Assembly (NCBI RefSeq): GCF_051535215.1
Contig: NZ_JBPPLY010000016.1
Coordinates: 1-64,000, forward strand
Source of the DNA: Nitrobacter sp051535215
Lineage (GTDB): Bacteria; Pseudomonadota; Alphaproteobacteria; Rhizobiales; Xanthobacteraceae
Length of the DNA stretch: 64,000 bases
Direction: 5' to 3'
Below the pieces are notes generated by a model. That model was not told the DNA's origin. It worked only from the letters and a program-made list of their open reading frames with translations, and searched no databases. Made by a program: the position numbers and the translations under genes. Each line of letters begins with the position of its first letter. Within the stretch, counting starts at the first letter, position 1. Positions 17,308-26,469 of the stretch are shown here, piece by piece.

Positions 17308-17410
17308 TATAGCGTTTCGAGCAAAGTGGATCCCGGTTCGCGTGAAGACAACGCGTCGAATCAAAATCTTGGAGTTCGCTTCTGATTCCAGCAGAGGCGA
17401 AAGGCTCTAG
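17308..17410 (+). repeat. Dispersed ~100-bp intergenic repeat, copy 1
   Basis: The element reads TATAGCGTTT...AAAGTGGATCCCGGTTCGCG, then AACGCGTCGAATCAAAATC, then a GCTTCTGATT block and ends in GGCTCTAG. Three other copies with the same block order are at 29657-29760, 56108-56208 (reverse) and 60091-60187. This one fills the gap between folD and the DUF167 gene and overlaps the last codon of the latter. Confidence 0.75.
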
Positions 17411-17727
17411 TCCGGTTGAGCCGCGGTCAAGGCGCGAAGGGCATTGCCGAGCCTGACGGGATCGCCGCCAACGACGACCTGCTTCAGCCGCGACGTCGCT
17501 CCCGCACGTATCAGGACATCGGTTTTGCGCACCCCAAGCGCCTTCGCCAGCACCTCGACGACGGCGCGATTGGCCTCGCCGCCTTCGGCGACGGCGCGCA
17601 CGCGAACCTTCACCACCGGGCGTCCGTCGGCCAACGTCTCAATGCCATCGATCCCGTCGCGGCCGCCGCGCGGCGTCACCCGGAGCGCGATGCTGAGACC
17701 CTCCGGAGAATACCGCCACGGCTCCAT
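17407..17727 (-). CDS. DUF167 (YggU) family protein
   Basis: A 106-residue protein of the DUF167/YggU family, small conserved proteins of unknown biochemical role. Diagnostic are LRVTPRGGRDGI near the start, VKVRVRAVAEGGEANRAVVEVLAKALGV in the middle, and VLIRAGATSRLKQVVVGGD. The ATG at 17727 gives a start matching family length; the frame is open further upstream, but that part overlaps the preceding gene and is not coding. It starts 11 bases after the YggT gene stop, and yggT-yggU adjacency is widely conserved, supporting a common operon. Confidence 0.88.
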   Translation of the reverse strand: MEPWRYSPEGLSIALRVTPRGGRDGIDGIETLADGRPVVKVRVRAVAEGGEANRAVVEVLAKALGVRKTDVLIRAGATSRLKQVVVGGDPVRLGNALRALTAAQPD

Positions 17728-17738
17728 CAAACCGCCGG

Positions 17739-18029
17739 TCAGAACACGGCGGGATAGATGTAATAGGTGATGACCCGCTGCATGAACAGGATGATCAGGA
17801 TCAGGATGATCGGAGAGATGTCGAGACCGCCGAGATTGGGCAGCATCCGGCGGATCGGCGCCAGCAGCGGCTCGGTGATCCGTTCCAGAAACTCGGCCAC
17901 CGCGGCCACGAACTGATTGCGGGTATTCACCACATTGAAGGCAATCAGCCATGACAGGATCGCCGAGGCAATCAGCAGCCAGACATAGAGGTCGAGGATG
18001 ATGAGAACGATATCCAGTATGGCTCGCAT
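17739..18029 (-). CDS. YggT family integral membrane protein
   Basis: A 96-residue protein with two hydrophobic regions (about residues 3-30 and 70-93) flanking a conserved loop with FLERITEPLLAPIRRMLPNLGGLDISPI, the signature of the YggT family (YlmG in Gram-positive bacteria and plastids). Relatives are linked to cell division, membrane organisation or cytochrome assembly; the exact role is unknown. It is co-oriented with and just upstream of the DUF167 gene. The ATG at 18029 has no obvious Shine-Dalgarno sequence, and the transcript may be near leaderless. Confidence 0.9.
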   Translation of the reverse strand: MRAILDIVLIILDLYVWLLIASAILSWLIAFNVVNTRNQFVAAVAEFLERITEPLLAPIRRMLPNLGGLDISPIILILIILFMQRVITYYIYPAVF

Positions 18030-18454
18030 GAGGAATTGGCTCGCGGGTTTGGTCGTGGATTCGACCGGTGGAGAGAATTTGACATTCGCGACCCCACCTG
18101 GCCGCGCGTCCCGGACGCGAATATTAGAATCGGACCACTCGTGCAGGGTTCAGCCGTTCTCTTCACCTTTGGCCAAAGGGCCGTCAAGAGAACTTCTGAA
18201 CCGAACTACACCAGGGCTATCGTTCACTCGCCTCTCCCGGAATTCGAAGTTCGCCGTGGTGTGACAACGCGAGGGCGGCGAACGTCGCATCCGGTCGATG
18301 CGAGCCCGCTAAAATATCGTTTCGGTTCCCGCCAAACAAGGGAAGTCCGGGAAAATGAAGCCTGAAATGCCGGTTTCAGCCGTTCTTGACTTGCCATTGG
18401 CGAGGATTGTAAATGGCGGCGTTTCCGGTCGCTGCACGATCGCCGACCGTGGAC
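18030..18454. other. Intergenic region with palindromes upstream of tRNA-Ala
   Basis: About 425 bases between the YggT gene (minus strand) and tRNA-Ala (plus strand). I see no gene. It holds the interrupted palindrome at 18147-18202 and a copy of the 15-mer GAATTCGAAGTTCGC at 18239-18253 that also forms the arms of the palindrome at 4686-4757. The promoters for both flanking genes must lie here. Confidence 0.45.
18147..18202. repeat. Interrupted palindrome with three paired blocks
   Basis: GGTTCAG (18147-18153) pairs with CTGAACC (18196-18202), TTCTCTT (18157-18163) with AAGAGAA (18186-18192), and the centre contains CTTTGGCCAAAG (18167-18178). The first two blocks are separated by symmetric 3-base interruptions. 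The GAACTTCTGAACC half resembles the right arm of the palindrome at 4774-4848 and a stray copy at 18607-18619, suggesting one family of elements. Confidence 0.6.
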
Positions 18455-19007
<553 letters not shown>

Positions 19008-21887
19008 ATGGGCAGGCTGTCAATGGACAAGTCGGGCTTGGTGGCATGGCTCGCTTTGGCGTTGACGTGGGCGGCGCCAGGGGCAGCGCAGGATGCCAGT
19101 TGGCTCGCTGCTCCGCCCGGCGGCGATTTTAATGACACGGCGAACTGGACTCCGGCTACCGTGCCGACCGGCATCGCATCGTTCGGAACATCGACCGGCA
19201 CGACCATTACGTTCGCGAATGACACCACCCTGGGCGGGTGGACCTTCAACACCGGCGCTCCAAATTATTCCTTCACTAACGACCATTTTCTGATCTTCAC
19301 CGGCGGGGGGATAGCCGTCCACGGCGGCAACGTCAGCATCTCCAACAATGATTTGCTGCAATTCTCCCATGGCAGCACGGCCGGCAGCGCCACTATCACT
19401 GATACAAATAACGGAGTGCTGCAGTTCATCGACACCAGCACAGCCGGCACCGCCAGCATCACGAATAATGGCAGCGTGGAATTCTATGACGCCACCAGAG
19501 CCGGCAGCGCCAACATCACCAATAACAGAAGCCTATACTTCTTCGGCGGCAGCACGGCCGACAACGCCAGCATCACAAACAACAGTTCTCTGCAATTCGC
19601 GACGCTCGGCACGGCCGGCAACGCCAGTATCACGAATAACAGTATCCTGGAGTTCCTGGACAGCAGCAGCGCCGGCAACGCCAGCATCACCAACAACGGT
19701 GGGGTGAACTTCTACAACGGCAGCACGGCTGGCGGCGCCAGCATTACCAGCAACAGTTACCTGCAATTCGTCAACGGCAGCACGGCCGGCAGCGCCAGTA
19801 TCACGAATAACAATCTCCTGCAGTTTTCGGACACAAGCACGGCCGACAGCGCCAGCATTACTAACAACAAATTCCTGCAATTCGCCGGCAGCAGCACGGC
19901 CGGCAACGCCAGCATCGCCAATGGGGCCGCCGGTGCGTTGACCGACTTCTCGGGGTCGAGCGGACCGCTCAACAACGGGCAACTTTCCGCCGGTTCGATC
20001 TCCGGCAGCGGACAATTCTATCTCGGCGCCAATCAACTCACGGTCGGCGGCAACAATCTGAGCACCACCGTCAGCGGCGTCATCAGCGACTGCGGACCAT
20101 CAGGCTCGAGTTGTAGTTCATCTGGCGCTATCGGCGGCTCGCTGGTCAAGGCCGGGACGGGGATGCTGACCCTCGCCGGCGCCAACCTCTATACCGGACC
20201 GACCACGGTCGATGCCGGCACGCTCACCGTCACCGGCTCGCTGGCAGCGTCGAGCCCGGTCAGCGTTCACACCGGCGCGGTGCTTGCGGGCACCGGCAGC
20301 GTCGGCAGCGCCAGCATCAACAGCGGCGGCACGCTGGCGCCGGGTGACGGCACGCCGGGCTCCTCAATGAGTCTCGGCAGCCTGGCACTGCAAGCGGGTG
20401 CGGAGTATGTGGTGATGCTCAACCCCGCCACCGCGTCATCCGCCGATGTCACGGGTACAGCGACGCCCGGCGGCGCCACCGTCAAGGCAATCTATGCCAA
20501 CGGCAGTTACATCTCGAAGCGATATACCATTCTCACGGCGGGCAACGTCGGCGGCACGTTCGGCTCGCTGGCCAACACCAACCTTCCCGCGAACTTCACG
20601 ACCGGCCTGAGTTATGACCCGACCCATGCCTACCTCAACCTGACGCTGAACTTTGTTCCGCAGCTTGCGAGGGCCGACCTCAGCACGAATCAGCGCAACG
20701 TCGCCAATACGCTGATCAATTCCTTCAACACCGCCGGCGGCATTCCGCTGGTGTTCGGTGCGCTGACGCCGGCGGGCCTGACGTATGTCTCGGGTGAAGC
20801 GGCGACCGGCTCGCTACAGTCCACCTTCAATGCGATGGACCTGTTCCTGGGGATCCTGAGCGATCCGTTTATCGCTGGCCGCGGCAATGGTGCAACCGCA
20901 AACGGTGCGGCGCCGGCCTATCCCGAAGGGCGCTACGCTGTCAGCGCCTATGCGCCGGAAGACACGGCCCGCTACGAGCGTGACGCCCATGCCGCGATCT
21001 ATCGCAAGGCGCCTGCAACGGCCGATCCCCTCACCCCACGCTGGAGCGTGTGGGCCACGGGCTATGGCGGCTCGCAGACCACCGACGGCAATACATCGCT
21101 CGGCTCCAGTACCGCGACTTCCAGTGTCGCCGGTGTCGCGGTCGGCGCCGACTACCGCATTTCGCCATTCACAACCGCCGGCTTCGCCCTGGCGGGCGGC
21201 GGCACCAGATTCAATGCCGTCAACGGGCGAGGCAGCGGACAGTCCGACCTGTTCCAGGCAGGCACCTTCCTTCGACACACTGTCGGCGCTGCCTATCTCT
21301 CCGGTGCGCTCGCTTACGGCTGGCAGGACGTCACCACCAACCGCATCGTGACGATCAGCAGCGCAGACCGTTTGCAGGCGCGCTTCAGCGCTGATGCATG
21401 GTCGGGCCGTATCGAAAACGGCTATCGCGCGGTCAGTCCCGCAACGGGCGGCGTCGGTATCACGCCTTATACCGCCGGCCAGTTCATCACCTTCGAACTT
21501 CCGGCTTATGCCGAAAGTGTTCTGTCTGGCGCCAACACCTTCGCGCTGGCTAACCATGCCAAAAGCGTGACGGATATCCGCAGCGAAGTCGGCATCCGCA
21601 CCGACAAATCCTGCGCGGTGCAGGACGCGATCCTGACGCTGCGCGGACGTCTTGCATGGGCGCACGATTTCAATCCGGATCGCACCGTCGTGGCGACGCT
21701 CCAGACCTTGCCTGGCACCAGCTTCGTCGTAAACGGCGCGGCCATGGCCTCCGACGCCGCCCTGCTCACCGGCGGGGCTGAGATGAAGTGGATCGACGAC
21801 TGGTCGGTGGCCGCCACCTTCGAGAGCGAATTCTCCAACGTCACACGATCCTACGCCGGCAAGGGCACGATCCGCCACGTGTGGTGA
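19008..21887 (+). CDS. Autotransporter (type Va secretion) with repetitive passenger
   Basis: A 959-residue surface or secreted protein that moves its passenger across the outer membrane through its own C-terminal barrel. A signal peptide (LVAWLALALTWAAPGAAQ) ends near residue 33. Residues ~120-310 hold ten copies of a 19-residue unit with consensus STAGxASITNNxxLQFxxx, suited to a beta-helix. Near residue 375 an autotransporter-associated beta-strand repeat (GSLVKAGTGMLTLAGANLYT) follows. From about residue 678 to the end is the beta-barrel, finishing in an aromatic Trp. Cysteines are few (a CGPSGSSC pair before the strand repeat and one in the barrel), normal for exported beta-helices. GGAGGA at 18995-19000 fixes the ATG at 19008. 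Function (adhesion, aggregation) is unknown. It stands alone beside a tRNA gene. Confidence 0.92.
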   Translation: MGRLSMDKSGLVAWLALALTWAAPGAAQDASWLAAPPGGDFNDTANWTPATVPTGIASFGTSTGTTITFANDTTLGGWTFNTGAPNYSFTNDHFLIFTGGGIAVHGGNVSISNNDLLQFSHGSTAGSATITDTNNGVLQFIDTSTAGTASITNNGSVEFYDATRAGSANITNNRSLYFFGGSTADNASITNNSSLQFATLGTAGNASITNNSILEFLDSSSAGNASITNNGGVNFYNGSTAGGASITSNSYLQFVNGSTAGSASITNNNLLQFSDTSTADSASITNNKFLQFAGSSTAGNASIANGAAGALTDFSGSSGPLNNGQLSAGSISGSGQFYLGANQLTVGGNNLSTTVSGVISDCGPSGSSCSSSGAIGGSLVKAGTGMLTLAGANLYTGPTTVDAGTLTVTGSLAASSPVSVHTGAVLAGTGSVGSASINSGGTLAPGDGTPGSSMSLGSLALQAGAEYVVMLNPATASSADVTGTATPGGATVKAIYANGSYISKRYTILTAGNVGGTFGSLANTNLPANFTTGLSYDPTHAYLNLTLNFVPQLARADLSTNQRNVANTLINSFNTAGGIPLVFGALTPAGLTYVSGEAATGSLQSTFNAMDLFLGILSDPFIAGRGNGATANGAAPAYPEGRYAVSAYAPEDTARYERDAHAAIYRKAPATADPLTPRWSVWATGYGGSQTTDGNTSLGSSTATSSVAGVAVGADYRISPFTTAGFALAGGGTRFNAVNGRGSGQSDLFQAGTFLRHTVGAAYLSGALAYGWQDVTTNRIVTISSADRLQARFSADAWSGRIENGYRAVSPATGGVGITPYTAGQFITFELPAYAESVLSGANTFALANHAKSVTDIRSEVGIRTDKSCAVQDAILTLRGRLAWAHDFNPDRTVVATLQTLPGTSFVVNGAAMASDAALLTGGAEMKWIDDWSVAATFESEFSNVTRSYAGKGTIRHVW

Positions 21888-21902
21888 GCCGCGGGCCGAG
21901 CG

Positions 21903-22685
21903 TCACGATCGCCTTCGCATCTGGAAGCCGGAGACCCCCCACAGGACGAAGTCGCGCGGAAACAGCCGAAGCAAGAACGGCACGATCTTGATACCAAGAC
22001 CAGGCAGCACAGCCCTCTTGTTGGCCATCAGCGCGCGGTAGCCATCCGCGGCGACGTCCTTTGCGGACACATTGAGGATCGCGGAATCAAAGCCCGGCTT
22101 GAGTCCCGCCCGCGCCTGAAATCCGGACGGCACCGGACCCGGGCAGATCACCGTGACCCGGACGCCGAGCGGTCCCAGTTCGCCGCGCAGTGCCTCGCTG
22201 AACGACAGGACGAAGGCTTTGGTTGCGTAATAGACCGCCATGCCGGGGCCCGGCAAAAATCCTCCGATCGATCCGACGTTGAGAATGCCGCCGCGCAGCC
22301 GGATCACGTTCGGCACGAAACGTAACGTCAGATCCGTCAGCGCCCGGATGTTGAGGTCGATCATCGCGAGCTGATCGGCGCGGTCCAGTTCCGCAGCCCG
22401 GCCGAACAATCCATACCCGGCATTGTTCACCAGATACTTGACCTCGACGCTCTCGGCGGTGAGCGCGGCCGCGATCCGCTCGGCCGCATCCGCCTCGCCG
22501 AGATCACAGGGGATCACGATCGGCGACATGCGGCCCGATGCGGTGATTTCAGCGGCAAGCGCATTGAGGCGATCGGCGCGCCGGGCGACCAGAGCCACCC
22601 TGTGCCCATGCGCGGAGAAGACCCGCGCGAACTCGGCGCCGATCCCCGAGGACGCGCCTGTTATCAATGTCACCGGGTTGATCAC
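21903..22685 (-). CDS. Short-chain dehydrogenase/reductase (SDR family)
   Basis: A classical SDR of about 260 residues, an NAD(P)-dependent oxidoreductase of unknown substrate. TGASSGIG (residues 9-16) is the cofactor-binding motif, NNAGYG the structural motif, and ILNVGSIGG plus YYATK supply the catalytic Ser, Tyr and Lys. The C-terminal ~45 residues are hydrophobic and basic, as in SDRs that sit at the membrane. I chose the GTG at 22685, which puts the glycine motif at its usual distance; an ATG at 22745 would add 20 atypical residues. The gene converges on the autotransporter gene, with 15 bases between stops. Confidence 0.85.
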   Translation of the reverse strand: MINPVTLITGASSGIGAEFARVFSAHGHRVALVARRADRLNALAAEITASGRMSPIVIPCDLGEADAAERIAAALTAESVEVKYLVNNAGYGLFGRAAELDRADQLAMIDLNIRALTDLTLRFVPNVIRLRGGILNVGSIGGFLPGPGMAVYYATKAFVLSFSEALRGELGPLGVRVTVICPGPVPSGFQARAGLKPGFDSAILNVSAKDVAADGYRALMANKRAVLPGLGIKIVPFLLRLFPRDFVLWGVSGFQMRRRS

Positions 22686-22863
22686 GATCCACGCTCTTGA
22701 AATGACTGGGAATAAAATACGGCCGGAGAGCGCCCGTTTCAGCATGGAGCGACGCGGTGTTCAACATGCTGGCGCGAGGTTCGCTTCGAATATTCCGCTT
22801 TACATTTGCGACCGGAAACTAAGGACAAGCCGGGCACTCTGGCGGTTCACACCACCGGACAGC

Positions 22864-23340
22864 TCAATTTGGCTGGCCTGCCGCAGACCGTTTGCCGACG
22901 CGGTGCTTGAGCTCGATGCGATCGCGCGAGGAAACCGCCAGCAGATCGGCCGCGCGCCACACCACGTTTTCTTCGAATTCGCTGACGTGACCGTCCGCGT
23001 AAACCAGTTCCCACATCATTTCGACGATGCGCAACCGGTCCTCGTCATTCAGCGATCGCATGATCACGCTGGTGAAATGATAGAGGTCGACCGCCTCGCC
23101 CTCGACCAGCGTCGCCGCTTCGATCAACTTGTCGGCGGTGCCGGGATCGAGTTCAAAACGGGTTTCGATCAGTTCGTGCAGCTTGCGAAGTTCAACTTCG
23201 GAAGGAGCGCCGTCGAGCGAGATGATATGGACGAACAGCGCAGTCGCTGCGAGCTTGCATCCTGTTTCGTCGAACACCCGATGTTCCGGCGTTTCGGATG
23301 ACACAACGTCGGCGATGAAATGGCGAAGTCTATCGAGCAT
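22864..23340 (-). CDS. TerB-like (tellurite resistance family) protein
   Basis: A 158-residue all-helical protein matching the TerB/co-chaperone DjlA N-terminal-like family. Two helical repeats carry acidic pairs: ALFVHIISLDGAPSEVELRKLHELI in the first and MWELVYADGHVSEFEENVVWRAADLL in the second; the DG-x-SE pattern is the family's metal-binding signature. Single TerB-like proteins of this type are common in Alphaproteobacteria and are not evidence of tellurite resistance. No ter operon is present here. The ATG at 23340 is the natural start. Confidence 0.8.
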   Translation of the reverse strand: MLDRLRHFIADVVSSETPEHRVFDETGCKLAATALFVHIISLDGAPSEVELRKLHELIETRFELDPGTADKLIEAATLVEGEAVDLYHFTSVIMRSLNDEDRLRIVEMMWELVYADGHVSEFEENVVWRAADLLAVSSRDRIELKHRVGKRSAAGQPN

Positions 23341-23478
23341 CGGTCCGTCTGTCGCAATGTTTGGCGTAATGTCTGGAATGTCGCGCGACCGCGTTCATTA
23401 GTCCGGAAGTCAACCAAGAAGCTTCCGCCGGAGTTCCCCGCGAAAGGATTACGTTTCGGCAAGCCACCGACCTGGAGC

Positions 23479-23709
23479 CTACTCGCCGTGCTCGGTCAAT
23501 GTCCTGGCGCACCTCTTGCTGAGCTTGGCGCGGTGTTCCTTCAAGCACGCCAGAACGACCATATCGCCGTCGTTCATCTTGGATCGGCAATACCGCGCCA
23601 CATCGCGCGCGCAGTCGGAATGGTGTTTCTCCGCGGCACCTTGCGCCGATGCGACAGCGGTCATTCCGAGCAAAGAAAGAAGTGAGAGAATGGCGGGGAG
23701 ACGGGTCAT
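23479..23709 (-). CDS. Small secreted cysteine-rich protein
   Basis: A 76-residue precursor with a clear signal peptide (LPAILSLLSLLGMTAVASAQ, cleaved near residue 23). The mature ~53-residue part is basic and has four cysteines in SDCARDVARYC and VLACLKEHRAKLSKRC, the spacing seen in short Cys-rich-repeat proteins common in Hyphomicrobiales. Two disulfides in the periplasm are likely. Function is unknown. It is a single minus-strand gene near two other small unknown genes and tRNA-Thr. Confidence 0.72.
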   Translation of the reverse strand: MTRLPAILSLLSLLGMTAVASAQGAAEKHHSDCARDVARYCRSKMNDGDMVVLACLKEHRAKLSKRCARTLTEHGE

Positions 23710-23793
23710 CGGCGCTCCATCGGGCGGTGAATCTGTATGCTTCTTGCAAAAAACAGGCGGCGATCCTCTGATGAACGTGGTCGAATCCAGTCT

Positions 23794-24036
23794 CTAAGAC
23801 GGAAGCAATTCCTCTCCTGAAATAACCTTCTCTACCGCCGCAATACCGCAATTGGCCAATTGTATTTTGTGCCTGACCCCCGAACGCCGGGCGACGATCA
23901 TGGCGTGTGCCGCGTCCTGCCGCAGTTCTGCACGCCGGGCCGCGTGTCCCGAGAATGTCAGGTAGCGCATCACGATGTCGAGCGCCTCGCTCAAAACAGC
24001 CGGGTCTACGTCCAGGGGCCAAAGGTACGGCAACAT
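23794..24036 (-). CDS. Small hypothetical protein
   Basis: An 80-residue protein, helical and Ala/Arg-rich, beginning MLPYLWPLDVDPAVLSEALD, with no recognisable domain, membrane segment or signal peptide. The mRNA has GAGGAG six bases before the ATG at 24036, which strongly fixes this start. A longer frame back to 24156 would overlap the next small gene upstream, and I reject it. I do not recognise the family. Confidence 0.6.
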   Translation of the reverse strand: MLPYLWPLDVDPAVLSEALDIVMRYLTFSGHAARRAELRQDAAHAMIVARRSGVRHKIQLANCGIAAVEKVISGEELLPS

Positions 24037-24118
24037 CACACGCTCCTCATCACACACGGTGTAGAAAGCATCTACAACCTGAAGGGTTCCAGAAACTAAC
24101 CGGGACAGGGACTTTTGG

Positions 24119-24355
24119 CTACGTGAAAGCTTCAGGATTCTCGGTGAGGTATTCAATCCACAGCCGCTCCATCATTCGCTCCACTTCCTGTGGCTCGTAT
24201 TCTTCTCCGTTCTTCAAGACTTTCCCCATCTCGCCTTTATAGATCGTGCCGGAGTTGGGACGGTTGAAATGCGGCGTGAACGTCGCACCGGTGGGGACAT
24301 GCGTTATGCCCTCCGTGGTCACAACGAATTGGTCGGGCGTTACAGGTGTGGCCAT
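24119..24355 (-). CDS. Small hypothetical protein
   Basis: A 78-residue protein with a beta-rich first half (FVVTTEGITHVPTGATFTPH) and an acidic helical second half ending LWIEYLTENPEAFT. There is no signal peptide or membrane segment. I cannot assign a family. The second ATG (24355) has GACGAG at a suitable distance; an ATG two codons earlier (24361) is also possible. It precedes the 80-residue gene by about 80 bases on the same strand, so the two may be co-transcribed. Confidence 0.6.
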   Translation of the reverse strand: MATPVTPDQFVVTTEGITHVPTGATFTPHFNRPNSGTIYKGEMGKVLKNGEEYEPQEVERMMERLWIEYLTENPEAFT

Positions 24356-24579
24356 GTGCATCTCGTCGAGCGCCGTTTCTCCGTGAAGCTCAAGATCAAC
24401 GTGCGCGCGTCATCTCCTTGCTTTCTGGCCGACTGAGCGGGGAATTCGAACGAGCAAGCCTCATGCGGTAGGCGCGTCTGCTTTTCGCATGGTTTCCCGG
24501 TAGTTTCCGCGACGAGAGCGAGGGCTGTCCAATCCCAGCGGGGCTTTACAAATTTAGTCAGCATTTTCAGCGATATGGT

Positions 24580-24655
24580 TGGTGCCGCTTGCGTGACTCG
24601 AACACGCGACCCCATCATTACGAATGATGTGCTCTACCAACTGAGCTAAAGCGGC
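24580..24655 (-). tRNA. tRNA-Thr, anticodon CGT
   Basis: A 76-base cloverleaf on the minus strand with encoded CCA. The acceptor stem is GCCGCTT/AAGCGGC, the D arm GCTC...GAGC, the anticodon stem CATCA/TGATG with loop TTCGTAA (anticodon CGT, reads ACG), and the T arm GCGTG-TTCGAGT-CACGC. All stems are fully paired. No duplicated 3' end of the tRNA was noticed nearby, so there is no sign of an integrated element. Confidence 0.97.
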
Positions 24656-24815
24656 CTAACCCCTCACATAAGCCATGCTGGACATGAGTCATGCCAGGGT
24701 CATTGCGGCGCGGCCGGCAACATTCGGGCGCGCCTCACTCTGATTATCGGGCGCTGTCCCCCTTTGCAAGAACCTGCAGCCGCGCCTTCCGACAAATATC
24801 GCCGCTCAACAACCG

Positions 24816-26462
24816 TCAGGTGCTCCGACGCGACAGGAGGCCGCGCAACCCTCCGGCCTGGCGCGCGGCCGGAGTGTTTTCCTCAGCAAATTCGTTGCTT
24901 TGCTGATCTTCATCGACTCCCGGATCGTCGGGAGCGCGAACGATCGGAATCACCGCGGGAATGTCGGATGCGCCGGTCCTGTCCGAGTCCGCTTGGGCAC
25001 GGAAGCTCGGCGATGGCTCGGCCTCGACTACTGATGGTGATGGTTCGACCGCGACAACCGGCGTGACGCCGTCCTGAGCGGCGGCGCCCGGAGACGCCGG
25101 AGGCAACGCTTCGACGCGCGGCGCTTCGCCAGCAATCTGGTCCGGAAGTCCCGCCTCGACCAAAGCGGGCCTGCTCGAGGGCAGAGCCGCCAGCGGGGTC
25201 TGCCACTGAAAGGCATCGAGCCGTCCGGTCACCGGCGAGACCGGTCGCCAGTGGTCCGACACGTACCCGTCCGCGGTCCAGACCGGATCGTGCAGGGCAC
25301 GTACCGCGCGCAGCGTCCAGGCGCGGGCGCGGCCGCTATCGCCGTGTTCGTTGTGCTCGATTTCGGCCATCAACATCGCAACGCGTTGTGTCGGCGCCGC
25401 AATCAGCGGCTCCAGCGCAGCGCGGGCGCGCGCGAATTCGCTGGCGTCGATCGCCGCGCGCGCAATGGCCATCGCGCCTTCGGGATGACCCGGCGCTTTT
25501 TCCGCCAGCGTCTCGATCCGCGCCAGTCGCTCCCGCGCCGAATCGCCGGGCGTGACGTGAGCATAGGCATCGGCGAGATCAGGGTGCGGCTGCGCCAGCC
25601 ACGCGGTTTCGATCATCCGCATCGCACGCCGCATCTGGTTCGCTTCGCTCAGATACCGGCTCGCAAGCACCACGGCCGGAACCAGCGTCGGCGCGAATTT
25701 CACCGCCTCCATCACGGCATTGCGGGACGCGTCGCGATCCGACTGTTCAAGCTCCAGCGCCCGCGCGGTCAGCAGCACGCCGCGCTGACGGCGATACAGC
25801 GCCTTGTCGATCAGTCCCGAGGCGACGCTCTTGTCGAGGATGGCCAGCGCGCCGGTCCAGTCGGCGGCCGCGCAGCGATAGCCGAGCGCAGCTTGCGAGG
25901 CCCACGTCGACGACGGCGAGACCTTGAGCGCTTCCTCGGCGATCGCCACGGCGGCCGCGCGATCGTCGGCACGCTGGGCCTCGATGAAAAGCCCGCGCAG
26001 GCCCAGCAACCGCGTATCCGCCCGTTCGGCCATGGTGCGGAAGGCGCGCTGCGCCCGGTCCGCATTGCCGTCAAGCTGCGCGGACTGCGCATGCAGCAGC
26101 AGCGTCAACGGATCGCGCGACACCAGCCGCCGGGCAACCTTGGCATGAGATCGCGCAGCCGCGGCATCACCCTGACCGATCGCAAGAAGCCCTCGGGTAA
26201 CCGCCTCCCGGCCACGCGCGTTCCGGCGTTCCCGCCGCGCACGCCGCAGGCGCTTCGGCGCGAGCCACAGGCCCCGCACGATGCTCCACAACAGAACGGA
26301 GGCCACGACAAGCACGCCCAGCCCAAGCACGAAAGCCGGTACCGTGGCCTCGATCCGCCAGATGTCCCACGACATCACGATCGTGCCGGTCTGATCGGCA
26401 ACCCAGGTGGCGCCCAGCGCCGCCAGTGCAATTAGAATGAGGAAAAGGATAATGCGGAACAT
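24816..26462 (-). CDS. hemY: HemY-domain tetratricopeptide membrane protein
   Basis: A 548-residue inner-membrane protein of the HemY N-terminal family (COG3898). Two hydrophobic segments (about residues 1-22 and 40-66) form an anchor, followed by ~330 residues of helical TPR-like repeats starting at LLAIGQGDAAAARSHAKVARRL. The C-terminal ~120 residues are Pro/Ala/Glu-rich and look disordered. Despite the name it is not protoporphyrinogen oxidase; its role near tetrapyrrole synthesis is undefined. It is last in the run hemC-hemD-Mic60-like-hemY, seven bases after the Mic60-like gene stop, a conserved alphaproteobacterial order. Confidence 0.88.
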   Translation of the reverse strand: MFRIILFLILIALAALGATWVADQTGTIVMSWDIWRIEATVPAFVLGLGVLVVASVLLWSIVRGLWLAPKRLRRARRERRNARGREAVTRGLLAIGQGDAAAARSHAKVARRLVSRDPLTLLLHAQSAQLDGNADRAQRAFRTMAERADTRLLGLRGLFIEAQRADDRAAAVAIAEEALKVSPSSTWASQAALGYRCAAADWTGALAILDKSVASGLIDKALYRRQRGVLLTARALELEQSDRDASRNAVMEAVKFAPTLVPAVVLASRYLSEANQMRRAMRMIETAWLAQPHPDLADAYAHVTPGDSARERLARIETLAEKAPGHPEGAMAIARAAIDASEFARARAALEPLIAAPTQRVAMLMAEIEHNEHGDSGRARAWTLRAVRALHDPVWTADGYVSDHWRPVSPVTGRLDAFQWQTPLAALPSSRPALVEAGLPDQIAGEAPRVEALPPASPGAAAQDGVTPVVAVEPSPSVVEAEPSPSFRAQADSDRTGASDIPAVIPIVRAPDDPGVDEDQQSNEFAEENTPAARQAGGLRGLLSRRST

Positions 26463-26469
26463 CTGAAAC

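Noticed and set aside
19374..19940. Tandem repeats considered as a CRISPR-like array
   Set aside because: The period is 57 bases, in frame, and encodes a protein repeat in a clear autotransporter; there are no spacers and no cas genes.
22864..23340. TerB-like protein considered as part of a ter stress or phage-defence operon
   Set aside because: No TerC, TerD or TerZ-like gene is nearby; single TerB-like proteins are common in Alphaproteobacteria.
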